The notes beneath the pieces were generated by a model, which was not told where the DNA came from, did no database searches, and was given only the letters and a program-made list of their open reading frames with translations. A DNA stretch of 64,000 nt from Clonostachys chloroleuca. Its lineage: Eukaryota; Ascomycota; Sordariomycetes; Hypocreales; Bionectriaceae. The number at the start of each line of letters is the position of its first letter. Position 1 is the first letter of the stretch. Shown in pieces: positions 21,575 through 32,252 of this stretch. Location: NCBI GenBank assembly GCA_037952775.1, contig JBANAY010000003.1, forward strand, positions 23,312,001 to 23,376,000, given 5' to 3'. A program made the position numbers and the translations under genes.

Positions 21575-23185
21575 TCACTCCTCCATCCACTCCTCCATCC
21601 ACTTGCGCATCCACGCTGAGTGCACTGCTGGTAGCGACTGCAACGCGGGACTCAGATCGGTCGCACGGCCAACTTGCATGAGATTGCTTTCAATCCCATC
21701 TGCCCACAGATTGCGAGTGTAGAAGTCAAACAGCCTGAGCCCGGGGTTCTTTGCCGTTGCCGCAGTGAGCTTATTAGCATCGCCGTCAGCGTTCAGATCG
21801 GCAAGGCTCTTGCGTAACTGCTCCAACCAGAGAGCGGGTGAAACGAGTTCCAGACCCTTGCCTTGCAGTTCCTTGGCGGCCTGCAGAACGGTTGGAGTGA
21901 GACCCGCCCAGGGGGTAACCTTGGGGTTTCTCAGGTTGAATACCTGTGCCCCTGAACCATTATTCTCCTCGCTCGCTCCGGTCGTGAGATCTACAATAAC
22001 ATCACCAAAAATATCCGATGGAATCCAGTCAATCTTGCCCAGAGCGCCAAGGTTGTCGGGCAGGCTTCCCAGGTGCAGTGAGCTACCGATGAGGCTGGGG
22101 AACCACTCCGTGGGATTCCACAGACCTTTTTGGCGGGCAGGGCCGGCAATCTGCCCAACGCGGACAACTATAGTAGATATTCCTAGATGCTTGGCTGCTG
22201 CATCTAAGATGTGCTCCGAGATATACTTGCTCTGCCCATAGCCCTGGTTGGTGGCTGGAGGCGTATCTATAATGCTTTCGGGAGCATTCTTGCCTTTCCC
22301 CGAAATGACAGCGGCTATCGATGAGGCAAACACGATTTTGGCAGGCTGGTGCGACAAGGCAGCTGCCAAAGAGCAGAGATTGACAACGCCCTCCAAGTGA
22401 GGGCGGAAGGCCTGTAACTCAAAAATGAAGTTTACAGGCCATGCCATGTGAATGATGACACTAACACGACGAGTGAGGTTCTGGTATACATTATCGTTCA
22501 GCCCAAGTTTAGGGGAAGCCAGGTCCACCTTGAGAAAGGTCACTCGCGCCTCAAGCTGGGTGGCATCGCCAGTTTTTCTGACTTGTGCAGCCTTACCACC
22601 ATCCTCACCACGATTAAGACAGAAGATGTGGCCAATGTCTTCACGGTCCAGAAGTGACTTCAAGACGTATGCCCCCAAGTATCCTGTCGACCCGGTTAAG
22701 ACGACACCGATGGGGTTCTGAACGGCCTTTTCACCATCTGTAGGCACGGGAATGGACTTGACACGACTTGTAAATGTAGACTGGAGCGAGTTGATGAGAT
22801 GGGCATTGCCCTCAGATTTTGCTTGGCGCGCAACAGCAAGGGCCGCACTCAGCTGCTTCACTGTGGGATTCTTGTAAACTATGGAAAGAGAAAGAGTCGG
22901 GCGACCCAATCCCTGACGCAAAGCACGTGTGATCTGTAGTGCCTGGCGAGAGTCCAAGCCTTTGTCGAAGAAAGCATCTTCGTCGTCAAGAAGATCCCAC
23001 CCCGTCACTGATAGAACCGCGTTGCGTACAATTATAGCGATTGGGCTGTTCGGTTTCACACCAACGAGGTTCGGCTGCTGACCGGCCATATTGTCCGAAT
23101 TTGGTAAGGCTTTGTGCTTGTCGCCGTGTAGGGGGATTTCACCCTGCTGGTTGCTTGGCCCTGATAGGCTGGTCCTGTTCAGCAT
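21575..23185 (-). CDS. Carrier-thioester reductase (T-R) didomain protein, NRPS-like without A domain
   Basis: Two domains of an NRPS-like carboxylic acid reductase: a phosphopantetheinyl carrier (Ser in DKGLDSRQAL, codon at 22949-22951) and a NAD(P)H thioester reductase of the extended SDR/male-sterility type. The reductase has TGSTGYLG as the Rossmann motif and a Tyr/Lys pair in YGQSK. Such enzymes load an acid by an adenylation domain and release it as aldehyde or alcohol. Here the ~500-residue A domain is missing. The open frame begins around 23224 with no ATG; the first ATG is 23185 (MLNRTSL) and a second is 23089 (MAGQQPN). No A-domain motif is visible up to the PKS start at 24091. It is either a truncated remnant or a stand-alone didomain taking an acyl chain from another enzyme. 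It is divergent from the PKS. A short tandem repeat gives the C-terminal WMEEWMEE. Confidence 0.85.
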   Translation of the reverse strand: MLNRTSLSGPSNQQGEIPLHGDKHKALPNSDNMAGQQPNLVGVKPNSPIAIIVRNAVLSVTGWDLLDDEDAFFDKGLDSRQALQITRALRQGLGRPTLSLSIVYKNPTVKQLSAALAVARQAKSEGNAHLINSLQSTFTSRVKSIPVPTDGEKAVQNPIGVVLTGSTGYLGAYVLKSLLDREDIGHIFCLNRGEDGGKAAQVRKTGDATQLEARVTFLKVDLASPKLGLNDNVYQNLTRRVSVIIHMAWPVNFIFELQAFRPHLEGVVNLCSLAAALSHQPAKIVFASSIAAVISGKGKNAPESIIDTPPATNQGYGQSKYISEHILDAAAKHLGISTIVVRVGQIAGPARQKGLWNPTEWFPSLIGSSLHLGSLPDNLGALGKIDWIPSDIFGDVIVDLTTGASEENNGSGAQVFNLRNPKVTPWAGLTPTVLQAAKELQGKGLELVSPALWLEQLRKSLADLNADGDANKLTAATAKNPGLRLFDFYTRNLWADGIESNLMQVGRATDLSPALQSLPAVHSAWMRKWMEEWMEE

Positions 23186-24090
23186 CTGTTCTGCCCAGGT
23201 TTGGCAATAAAGAAACGGCTTCAAGGAGATGGAAGGACACCGAGTTGTTTGATGTAAAAGCTTCTAGACCAGTTTATCAAACAGACTTACCTAGGCGTGG
23301 GCCCCATCTTGAACACCATGAGTACCTCCATGGCCCATTGTCCCCTCTACAGGTCTCCGCACTCGTCCACACTCGAGGCGACCCGGTGCTCAATCCTTAC
23401 TGCACTGCCTTGACGCCCGCGAAGGGCTGAATCGGAAAGATCACCATTCTGGGAACTCTTGCTTTCACATGTACACACTTTGTACATGGAGAAGACAGGG
23501 GGTGCCAGTAACCCCGGTAGAAATTAGTTCAACAGGGACAGGGGACTGAAGTGTGGTTGCATACATATACATAGCACTCGTAAACTTCACCAGTCACTGA
23601 GTAGGGACTTTTACATAGACCCCTGGTCAGGCAGCTGCTAACTTTTTTGTTCAAACCAAGTCGTTTAGCAAGTTGCCATGTACCCGTTTATATCCCTTGT
23701 GATTAGCTGGATGGATTTAGGTATACAACGCAAGCTGGAGGACCCGTAGACTTTATCTACCTATTAAATGATGTAGGAGACTTGACCCTGTAACAATACT
23801 CATTTGTGGGAATGTACAACTCATCAAGCATAAAATTCTTTTCTAGATAGTATAGTACATTCAAATTTGGTGGGGATATGGATACATGCTCAGGTATGGA
23901 GAAGAAGCAAGAAAGCGTTGCAGTTGAGTGTGTTTCCAAACAGCCAGGATAATAAGAGCGGTGGGCAGCCGCCTCGCTATCACCTTGACCGAGTATAACA
24001 TCTGCTACCAGGCTTGCATAACCCTCTATTCAATTTTCAAACCCCATCTTGGCAGACTTGGCGGCCTTGAGAGATAACAAACTACTCGGG
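23186..24090. promoter_or_regulatory. Divergent promoter region between T-R gene and PKS
   Basis: About 0.9 kb shared by two head-to-head genes, so probably co-regulated. It contains the perfect inverted repeat listed at 23468-23488. I searched it by eye for the missing adenylation domain and found only short, unrelated frames. Confidence 0.6.
23468..23488. promoter_or_regulatory. Perfect 8-bp inverted repeat in divergent promoter
   Basis: CATGTACA at 23468-23475 and TGTACATG at 23481-23488 flank a 5-nt spacer. The symmetric layout suits a dimeric regulator acting on both the T-R gene and the PKS. No regulator gene is adjacent. Functional status is inferred only from symmetry and location. 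Confidence 0.4.
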
Positions 24091-27000
24091 ATGGACAGGC
24101 AACACCCGATTAGCCCTTTGGCGGTAGTAGGCATCTCCTGTAGACTACCTGGCGGTGCCAATGACACCGACAAGCTATGGGACCTATTGAAGGATGGTGT
24201 TGACACAGTAAGTTCATTCCATCGTAAACGTCTACCGTAGTAGGTACTCGTTTGATTCAGCCTCTTCATAATCTCCAGCTCGATCATCGGCTTCCCCCAC
24301 CCCCTTATCGATCCACGACATCCACACTTCATGTCTTAGATATATTTCATCCACCAAACTCGTCCGCTGAACATTCTCTTTTCGGATAGTGGTCACCGGT
24401 ACCAGAGGACCGGTTCAACGAGAGTGCATTTCATCACCCTAGTCCAGATGATCCCAATGGAAGCAACAACCACCGTGGTGGGCACTTCATTGATGCCAAC
24501 ATAACAAGTTTCGATGCCTCCTTCTTCCGAATATCGCCACAGCAGGCGGCTGTCATGGACCCCCAGCAGCGCATCCTGCTGGAAATGACTTATGAAGCAC
24601 TTGAGAGCGCTGGCATGCCTCGTGAGCAATACAGAGGCTCAAATACTGGAGTATTCGGCGCTCTGTTTATCACCGACTTTGATCGTAATATGCTCAAGGA
24701 CACTATCGGAAAGTCACCCTATACTCTGCTGGGAACTGAAGAGGCAATACTCACAAACCGAATTTCACACGCACTTCATCTACACGGCCCGTCACTGACA
24801 CTTGATACTGGCTGTTCAGGGGGGATGGTTGCTCTACATCAGGCATGCAACGCCCTGCGCAGTGGAGAGTGCGAGACAGCTATTGTTGTATCCGGGAATA
24901 TCACGCTGAGCCCTGACCATACAGCGGAAATGGCCAATCTACATTTCTTGAATAGCAACGGGCGTTCATATCCATTTGATAGCCGAGGAGATGGATATGG
25001 ACGTGGGGAGGGCTTTGTTGTGATTATTCTCAAACGCATGCAAGACGCCATTGATGGTCGGTTTCCAGTCCAAGCCGTGATTCGAAATACAGCCATCAAC
25101 CAGGACGGTTATACCCCCGAGGGCATTACATATCCCAACAGTAAGGCTCAAGAGGACCTTATTAGATATACCTACGCAAGAGCTGGCTTACGGCCCCAAG
25201 ACGTCTCATACATCGAGGCTCATGGGACGGGAACACTGGCCGGTGATTTCCAAGAGCTATCTGCCATTTCCAACACCTTCACAGGCGCAGACCGCTCCTT
25301 GCCATTGTTTGTAGGCTCGATCAAGGGCAACATAGGGCACACAGAGAACACCAGCGGTCTCGCTGGACTGCTCAAATCGATACTTGTGCTCCAGCGTAAA
25401 GAGATCCCTCCCTTAGCTTGCTTTGAGAAACCAAAACCGGGCCTACCGCTCGATAATATCAACCTGCCAACAACTCTATCACCCTTGCCCCAGGAATCAG
25501 GTCGACTTTCACTAGTTTCTGTCAACTCCTTTGGCTTTGGCGGCACAAACGGTCATGCGATTCTGGAAGAGGCTCCCAAAGCAGCAGTCTCATCCGCTGA
25601 CTGCTCCTCAAACAGTTCACCTCTTCTCTTCTGTTTTTCTGCTGACTGCAAGGAATCGCTCTTGGCAATCATGAGAAATCATCAGTCATGGCTCAGGCTC
25701 CACCAGGACGAATCGCTGGTCGATATCTCATACACCCTCTGTGAGCGCCGCACTGCGTTCCCATGGCGTTTCAGCTGCGTTGCTGAAACGCATGCTCAGC
25801 TTGCACAGAAGCTGGCTGACGGCGCGGCCGACTCGATCCAGGCCACTCCTTCAAAGAAGACGAGCGTTGCATATGTGTTCACCGGGCAGGGGGCCCAGTG
25901 GATTGGCATGGGTCGTGAACTGATGATGGAGGAAAACGGCACAGTTTCTGCATTCTGCGCTTCGATCCACGCTTCCACCAAGATTCTCTTGGCGCTTGGT
26001 GCAACATGGAACCTGGAGGTGGCACTTTCGGGAACAGGAACAGAAGCAGAGTTGATCAACACGGCCGAGTTGGCGCAGCCTGTAACCACCGCTTTACAAA
26101 GGCATGTTCCTGGAACCAGTCTCACCCTCCCCATGGATTGTTCGATTGCTAACTGGTACTCAGTATGTCGCCTGCCTTCAATCACTTTCAAGCTCCAAAA
26201 AATGAGAATACCATAAGTAGCAATATAGGTATTCATTCGGCCACTGACATTTCTTCACAGTTGCCTTAGTATCCCTGTTACGTAGCCAGGGCATAAAGCC
26301 CGATGTCGTTATAGGGCACTCAAGTGGTGAGATTGCAGCTGCGTATACAGCGGGCTATCTTTCTCACCACGCGGCCCTCGCCGTCGCGTTCCACCGTGGC
26401 TTCATGGCCCAAACGGCTAAGTCGAAGGATTGGCCTGCCGGCGGCATGATGTCTGTAGGTCTTGGTGAATATGAAGCAACCGAGCTTCTTCAAGGCCTCC
26501 AGAGTGGAAAGGCTGTCACTGCATGTGTTAACAGTCCTAGCAATGTCACCATCTCGGGTGATGCAGCTGCCCTCGACGAAATTTCTTCAATCTTACAAGC
26601 TGATGGAAACGGTACGTTTCATCGCCGCTTGGCGGTCGACACAGCCTATCACTCCCATCACATGCAGGCTGTAGCAGAAGACTATCGCACACGCCTTGTT
26701 GCAATTGAGCACATGGAGCCTGAAGAGACCACCGAGCGCCCTCTTTTCATCTCCTCGGTCACAGGAGTTGCTAAATCAAGCGAGTTTGATATACAGTATT
26801 GGATTGATAACCTGGTTTCTCCTGTACGGTTCTGCGATGCCGTCCAAGCTGCATCACGAGACTTCTACAGTGCTAGTCAACGCAACTCTCATGTTTTCTT
26901 TGTCGAAATTGGTCCGCACCCAGCTCTGGCAGGCCCGGTTCGTCAGTCTTTGGGTGCACTCCCAGGAAAGAGCTTCGACTTTGACTACAGCTCCGTCCTC

Positions 27001-30000
27001 CAGCGAAAGACGAGTGCCGTCGTAAGTGCGCTCTCACTGCTAGGTCGATTCTTTGAGAGAGGCGTGCCCATCGCGTCTGGTGCATTCGCCGATTTGACTC
27101 CTCGACTCTCGACGGCCAGAGTATGCCCCGACTTACCATCTTATGCATGGGATCACTCAGTTGATCACTGGAGAGAGTTCCGCCACAGCTCTGAACATCG
27201 CTTCCGACGTCACCCGTACCACGATCTACTTGGTGTGCGCATACCAGGCTCCGCCGGCAACGAACCTCAATGGCGCCATGTCATTGGCTTGGACACGTTG
27301 CCGTGGCTCGCAGACCACATCATTGATGGTCTATCCATATTTCCTGGATCTGGGTATATGTGCATGGCGGCAGAGGGAGTTCGGCAGATACATATGGATT
27401 CTCACCCCACAAGGAAGCTTGAGTCTTTAGTTTTTGGACAGGTTTCGTTCCTCCGAGCACTCGTCATCCCGACTAGTGGCCAGGTCGAGCTGTATCTGCG
27501 ATTTAAGCCGCGAACGACCATTGGCCTCGACTTTTCCTTCTCAATCTCAACTCTATGTGATGATCAGTGGAATGAAAATTGCACGGGCCTTATCGAGGGA
27601 CTGCTCGTTGATGAGCTCTTGGAGACTGTTCAAGATGCCGCTCAGGCCGCCCGGGCTGAGCCGGTTCATGGGCATGATCTTCCAGCCAGTCAACTTTACG
27701 AGACGCTCAAGACAGCCGGTAACGCATACGGCCCAAGTTTTGCCGCGATCCGGTCCTACAAGTACACATCTGAGGATCAGCTTCAAGCCACAGCAACTGT
27801 AGCCGTTCCTGACGTGGCTGTCACCATGCGTGCTCGCTATCAACAGCCTCACTTGATACATCCCACGACTCTCGATGCAATCCTACATACATCCCTTCCT
27901 GTCGCTGAGAAGCGCCTGGGCTCAGGCTCGATAATGCCCGTGTACATCGAGGAGCTTCTTGTGTCCGCCACATCAGAACTTCCCAGTGATCCTGGCTTCG
28001 AGCTGGAAGTGAAGACTAAGATCTCGTCTGGCCATTTCCGAACCGCGTATACCGATTTCTCCGTCACAGCTGGCAATATTCCCGTCATGATGATTTCTGG
28101 CGCTGAAATGCGCAAAGTGGGAGGCAGTGCGGAGGATGCGAGCCAAATCACAGCTGAAGAGCAGCGCCCGGCTTGCTTCCAAGTTGAGTGGAGAGCTGAC
28201 CAGGAGTTCCTCCGGGCCGAAGACATAGGAGTGAATCCCACGTTGGAGCAACTTCTCGGTCATATAGCGTTCAAAACTCCAGGGCTTTCCGTTTTGGACA
28301 TTGGGCCCAGTCGGCGAGCCAATGCAATCTCTGTCGCTGACGTGATCCAGGGACGTAGGGGTTCTGTGAGCATTTATGACCTGGTGGAGCCCGCCGCTGA
28401 ACCTCATGGTATGAATGGTGTCAACGGCCATCGAACTGATATTCTCGGAGGTATCAAGCAGAGCTTGCGATCGTCAGCTTATGATGTTATCTTGATCACA
28501 GACTCCGAGTGGATACATGCTGCCTCCTCGTTGCTCAAGCCCGGTGGCGTCTTAATCCCTACTCTAGAGCTGACTGATGAATTTCCACCTATGAATTCAG
28601 TCCCGATGAAGAGCCAGCTTTGTTTTAGGGATAATGATCTAAAACTTTCCATCACGATGATACGCCCCTCGAGCGAGCAGACCATGGCAAACCGGAATAC
28701 AGTCCAAGTCATATGTCATTCAGAAGAGTCTTCCCTTTCTCCCTGGGCAAGAAACCTCGTTGATACGCTACCCTCCTACCATGTCGAGATCGAAGGTGCT
28801 CCTACCACGTTGAATAGCATGGCTGTTGCTGCCAGCGCCACATCGGACAAGACCACGCTGGTTATCGAAGATCAGTCTACAGCAATCCTGTCAGACGAGA
28901 AGTGTTTCGAAGCAGGAATATCTCTGTTGAAGCAGCCGGCGAGGATAGTATGGATAAGCTCGGAAAAGGACGTCCGGATGCATCAGATCACCGGTGTGAT
29001 CAGAACAGCCCATGCAGAGAACGACAACTTACGTGCTACTACCATCCACGTGGGCTCTGAGTCACCTTCAGGCTCTCGATTCTATGAATTGGTTGCCTTC
29101 GCCGTTTCCAAGGTGGATGACAGCAATAGAGAGCGAGAATACCGTATGCTAGACAATGGCACAATTATGGTGCCTCGCCTTCGCGCACACGATGGATATA
29201 CGAACGCTATTCGAGCCGAGCTGAGCGACACTTGTGAAATCACGGAACGCCCCATTACCGATATATCTCGGCCCGTCAGACTTCATGTCAGTGATGGTCG
29301 AGAAATCAACGGTCCTTGCTTTTCTGAAGAACAACCACCATCCGCCAGGGCATTGGCCCCGGACGAGGTTCAGTTGGCTGTGGAATACATGTCGTTGCCA
29401 AAATCCTACCATTCAATCCAACTGTGTGAATATGTTGGCACCGTCGCTAGGATTGGTTCATCGGTCAACCATTTCACCATCGGGGATACCGTGATTGCTT
29501 TGGGATCTTCAATGGGTTCCAGTCATCCCTACATGCCCCGAGCCCACGTGGCTCGTTTACCCATGGGAGTACCTCCAGCAAAAGCTTCGGCTCTCCTGTT
29601 AAATGCAATGGCTGCCACTTACTCGTTACGAGAACTGGCCAAGTTGAGCCTAGGAGACGCAGTCCTGATCCACGGAGCAGCCACAGCGGCTGGCCGAGCG
29701 GCCATCTCGGCAGCCAAGGCCATTGGATTACGCATCACCTGTACTGCAGCTGACTCTGTTGATGCCAAATGTCTTCAGGAAAGAGAAGGATTCTTAGCCG
29801 GTGATATTTTCGTTACTCGGCCCTCCTTCAGTCGCCTCTCTGCCGAGCAAGTGTTTAGCATCGCTCTAGACGCCGTTATCATTGCAACTGAAGCCTCACT
29901 TCCGGTCGAAATCATGAGACATTTGCGTCCGGGTGGGTCTGTGATCCTCACGGACTGTTTCAGTCACCAAAAGTCTATGACCACACTGCCAGGCAAGTTG

Positions 30001-31491
30001 CCGGCAAATGCCACTTTATACCACTGCAACATCGATGAGCTATTGGCAGCATGTCCCCAAAAGATTTCCTCTCTTCTTCCTGATGCTGTTGCTACACTGA
30101 GTAGCGTCTCCCTCGGTGGCCTAGACATTCTAGTCAATGGCGTCTCCAAGACTCCTGAGGTACTGAAACTCCTCGACAGCAACATGTATTCCAAAGCGGT
30201 CATCCAAGTCAATGCAGACTCTAAGACGTCAGTCAGAGCTATGAAGAGTTTCATGTGGCAGGGCCAAGAGGCGACTTTTGTTGTTTCGGGAGGATTAGGC
30301 GATTTAGGGCAACGGTGTCTAAAGATCTTAGCACATCGTGGCGCAAGGTCACTCGTTACTTTCTCAAGAAGCTTCCTTACGCCCGAAAAGCTAAAAAGCC
30401 TTGAGAGAGCTCTGGAGGATATTCAACCAGGCTGCCGCCTGTATTGTATTGAATGTGACATCTCAATCGAGAGCAATGTCAAGGAGGCTGCTCAGAAGAT
30501 CAAGGATCTAGGACTTCCACCAGTTTGTGGAATTATACAGTCTTCTACGGTACTCCGCGTAAGTTTACCCAAGCCTTTTGGCTCACCATTTTCTCTGTTA
30601 ACAAGAAATACGCCCAAGAGGCTTGCTATATCAGTGCTAACCTACTTCCAGGACAGCACACTTGAGACGATTAGTTTCGCAGACTACCAGTTGACATCAC
30701 ATATCAAGGTGGATGGCTCCATACATCTTTACAACGCAATGTCATCTCCCAGCTTAAAGTTCTTCATATCGATGTCTTCCGTTGTCGCTGTAGTCGGTAC
30801 CAGCGGTCAGGCCAACTACAGTGCTGGCAATGTGGCCCAGGACATCATGTCACAAATATACAGAGGAGATTCCTGCCATTTTACCTCCCTAAACATTGGG
30901 TGGGTTGAAGACTCCCATCTGACGTCAGACTTTGATGTTCGCAAGAATGCCATCCTTCGCGCTGGGCTTACCCCAGTAGGGCCAGAGTCTCTCTACAAAT
31001 ACCTCGACTACTCCTTTGCATCCTCGGCCACTGAGGACCACGTATCCCAAATCGTAATTGGGATTGAACCAAGGGTCATTGCCCAGTCTATTGCCACCAA
31101 CGGCACTGTTTATTCCCCAATGTTCAGTCATGTTTTGCATGGTGTCACAGATAGCACAGAGCCAAAACGCGAGACTACCGCCCAGAACTTTGCGCAGGTT
31201 GCTGCCTCTGGCGACATTGACATAATTATCGACTTTATAGCTACGAGATTTACCATCCAACTAGCTAAGCTTATCTACGCCGACCCTTCAACAATTGATC
31301 GTTACCGTACATCTCTGCTGGCCTTGGGACTGGATTCTCTGATTGCAATAGAGCTCCGAAACTGGATTCAGAGAGAATTTGATACACGCCTGCAGTCATC
31401 TGAGATTTTCGCCCACCAGGATGTTTATACTCTTGCGGAGAAGATTGCGGCACGCTCCCAGGTTGTTTCTGGACTTGAATTTGAGGTATAA
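24091..31491 (+). CDS. Highly reducing type I polyketide synthase, probable frame break in AT
   Basis: Iterative polyketide synthase of about 2,320 aa, order KS-AT-DH-(MT remnant)-ER-KR-ACP. Exons: 24091-24207, 24390-26099 or 26100, 26261-30558 and 30652-31491. The 93-nt intron at 30559-30651 is in frame but interrupts the KR domain. KS: Cys181 in DTGCSGG, His317 (EAHGTGT) and His356 (GNIGHTE). AT: Ser in GHSSGE (codon 26320). DH: HxxxGxxxxPG (His codon 27316). KR: GGLGDLG and Tyr in NYSAGN. ACP: Ser in GLDSL (codon 31336). No thioesterase. The methyltransferase keeps only LDIGPS-like fragments, and the ER has TAAGRA in place of GGVGQA and lacks its LNFKD segment, so both are probably inactive. 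The exon 2/3 junction is out of frame by one base (see findings). The product is unknown. Confidence 0.9.
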
Positions 31492-32252
31492 AATATACTT
31501 GAGAAATAGCTAAATTTATATCAATTTTTTTTAAAAAAAAAGAATAGACATTATAAGTTTAACTGTTAATATAAAAGTTTATATAGTATAAGGTATTATA
31601 GAATGAAGAAAAGAATAGGTAAGAGAGTATAGATAATAGATAGTTATATAGAATTTTCTCCCTCTTATATAGATCTTATTAGACGGACTTATCTTTATCA
31701 TACTACTTACTATAGTAACTAGTAGACAAGCGAAGGGGACATTGACGGGGCATTCGTCAATCAAGTAAATTTTGATGCGATGCCATTCGCTGACGGCCAC
31801 TGTTGCGTTGACTACAGGATTTCTCGCCCGGAACCGCCAGCCCTCCTCGTGTTGTATCATTTGTAGAGGAGTGAAAGATTTTGAATGGGATTGAAGCCGA
31901 CGTAGGCTGTCGGCCATTCGGGGAGGCAAGACTGGGGGAAGTAGTGTGTGTCATTGAAGTTGATCTGGTGGGCTGGCAAGTTCACGTAATGATTTATGCA
32001 ATAGCTAACAACGTATAAGCTACCTTAGGAGTGCCCATAGAAGGATATATTCACTATCTAGCATATAAAGAAACAGCTAATTTAAACTCTATAATCCGTA
32101 AAAAAAGGCTTTATTTAGTTCCCCGCGAAAATGAGTTCTCTTTGGGGTTGTACATGTTGTCCATTCATAGGTCTAAAGCACCGCATAATAAGTCCTAGCT
32201 CCAATGTGCTTCTCATGGAATCCTACACCGTATAATCCTGCTCTTTCACAAA
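31492..32252. other. AT-rich island and intergenic, 31492-32252
   Basis: From about 31500 to 31680 the sequence is very AT-rich low-complexity DNA made of A/T runs and TATA/AGAG-type words. The rest contains overlapping minus frames (31579-31929, 31757-31954) with no recognisable product. It resembles the island at 36593-36884 on the other side of the next three genes. Confidence 0.5.

Noticed and set aside
23186..24090. Hidden adenylation domain upstream of the T-R gene
   Set aside because: Too short for an A domain, and translations in all frames by eye show none of its core motifs; only short frames such as the one ending before 23280 occur.
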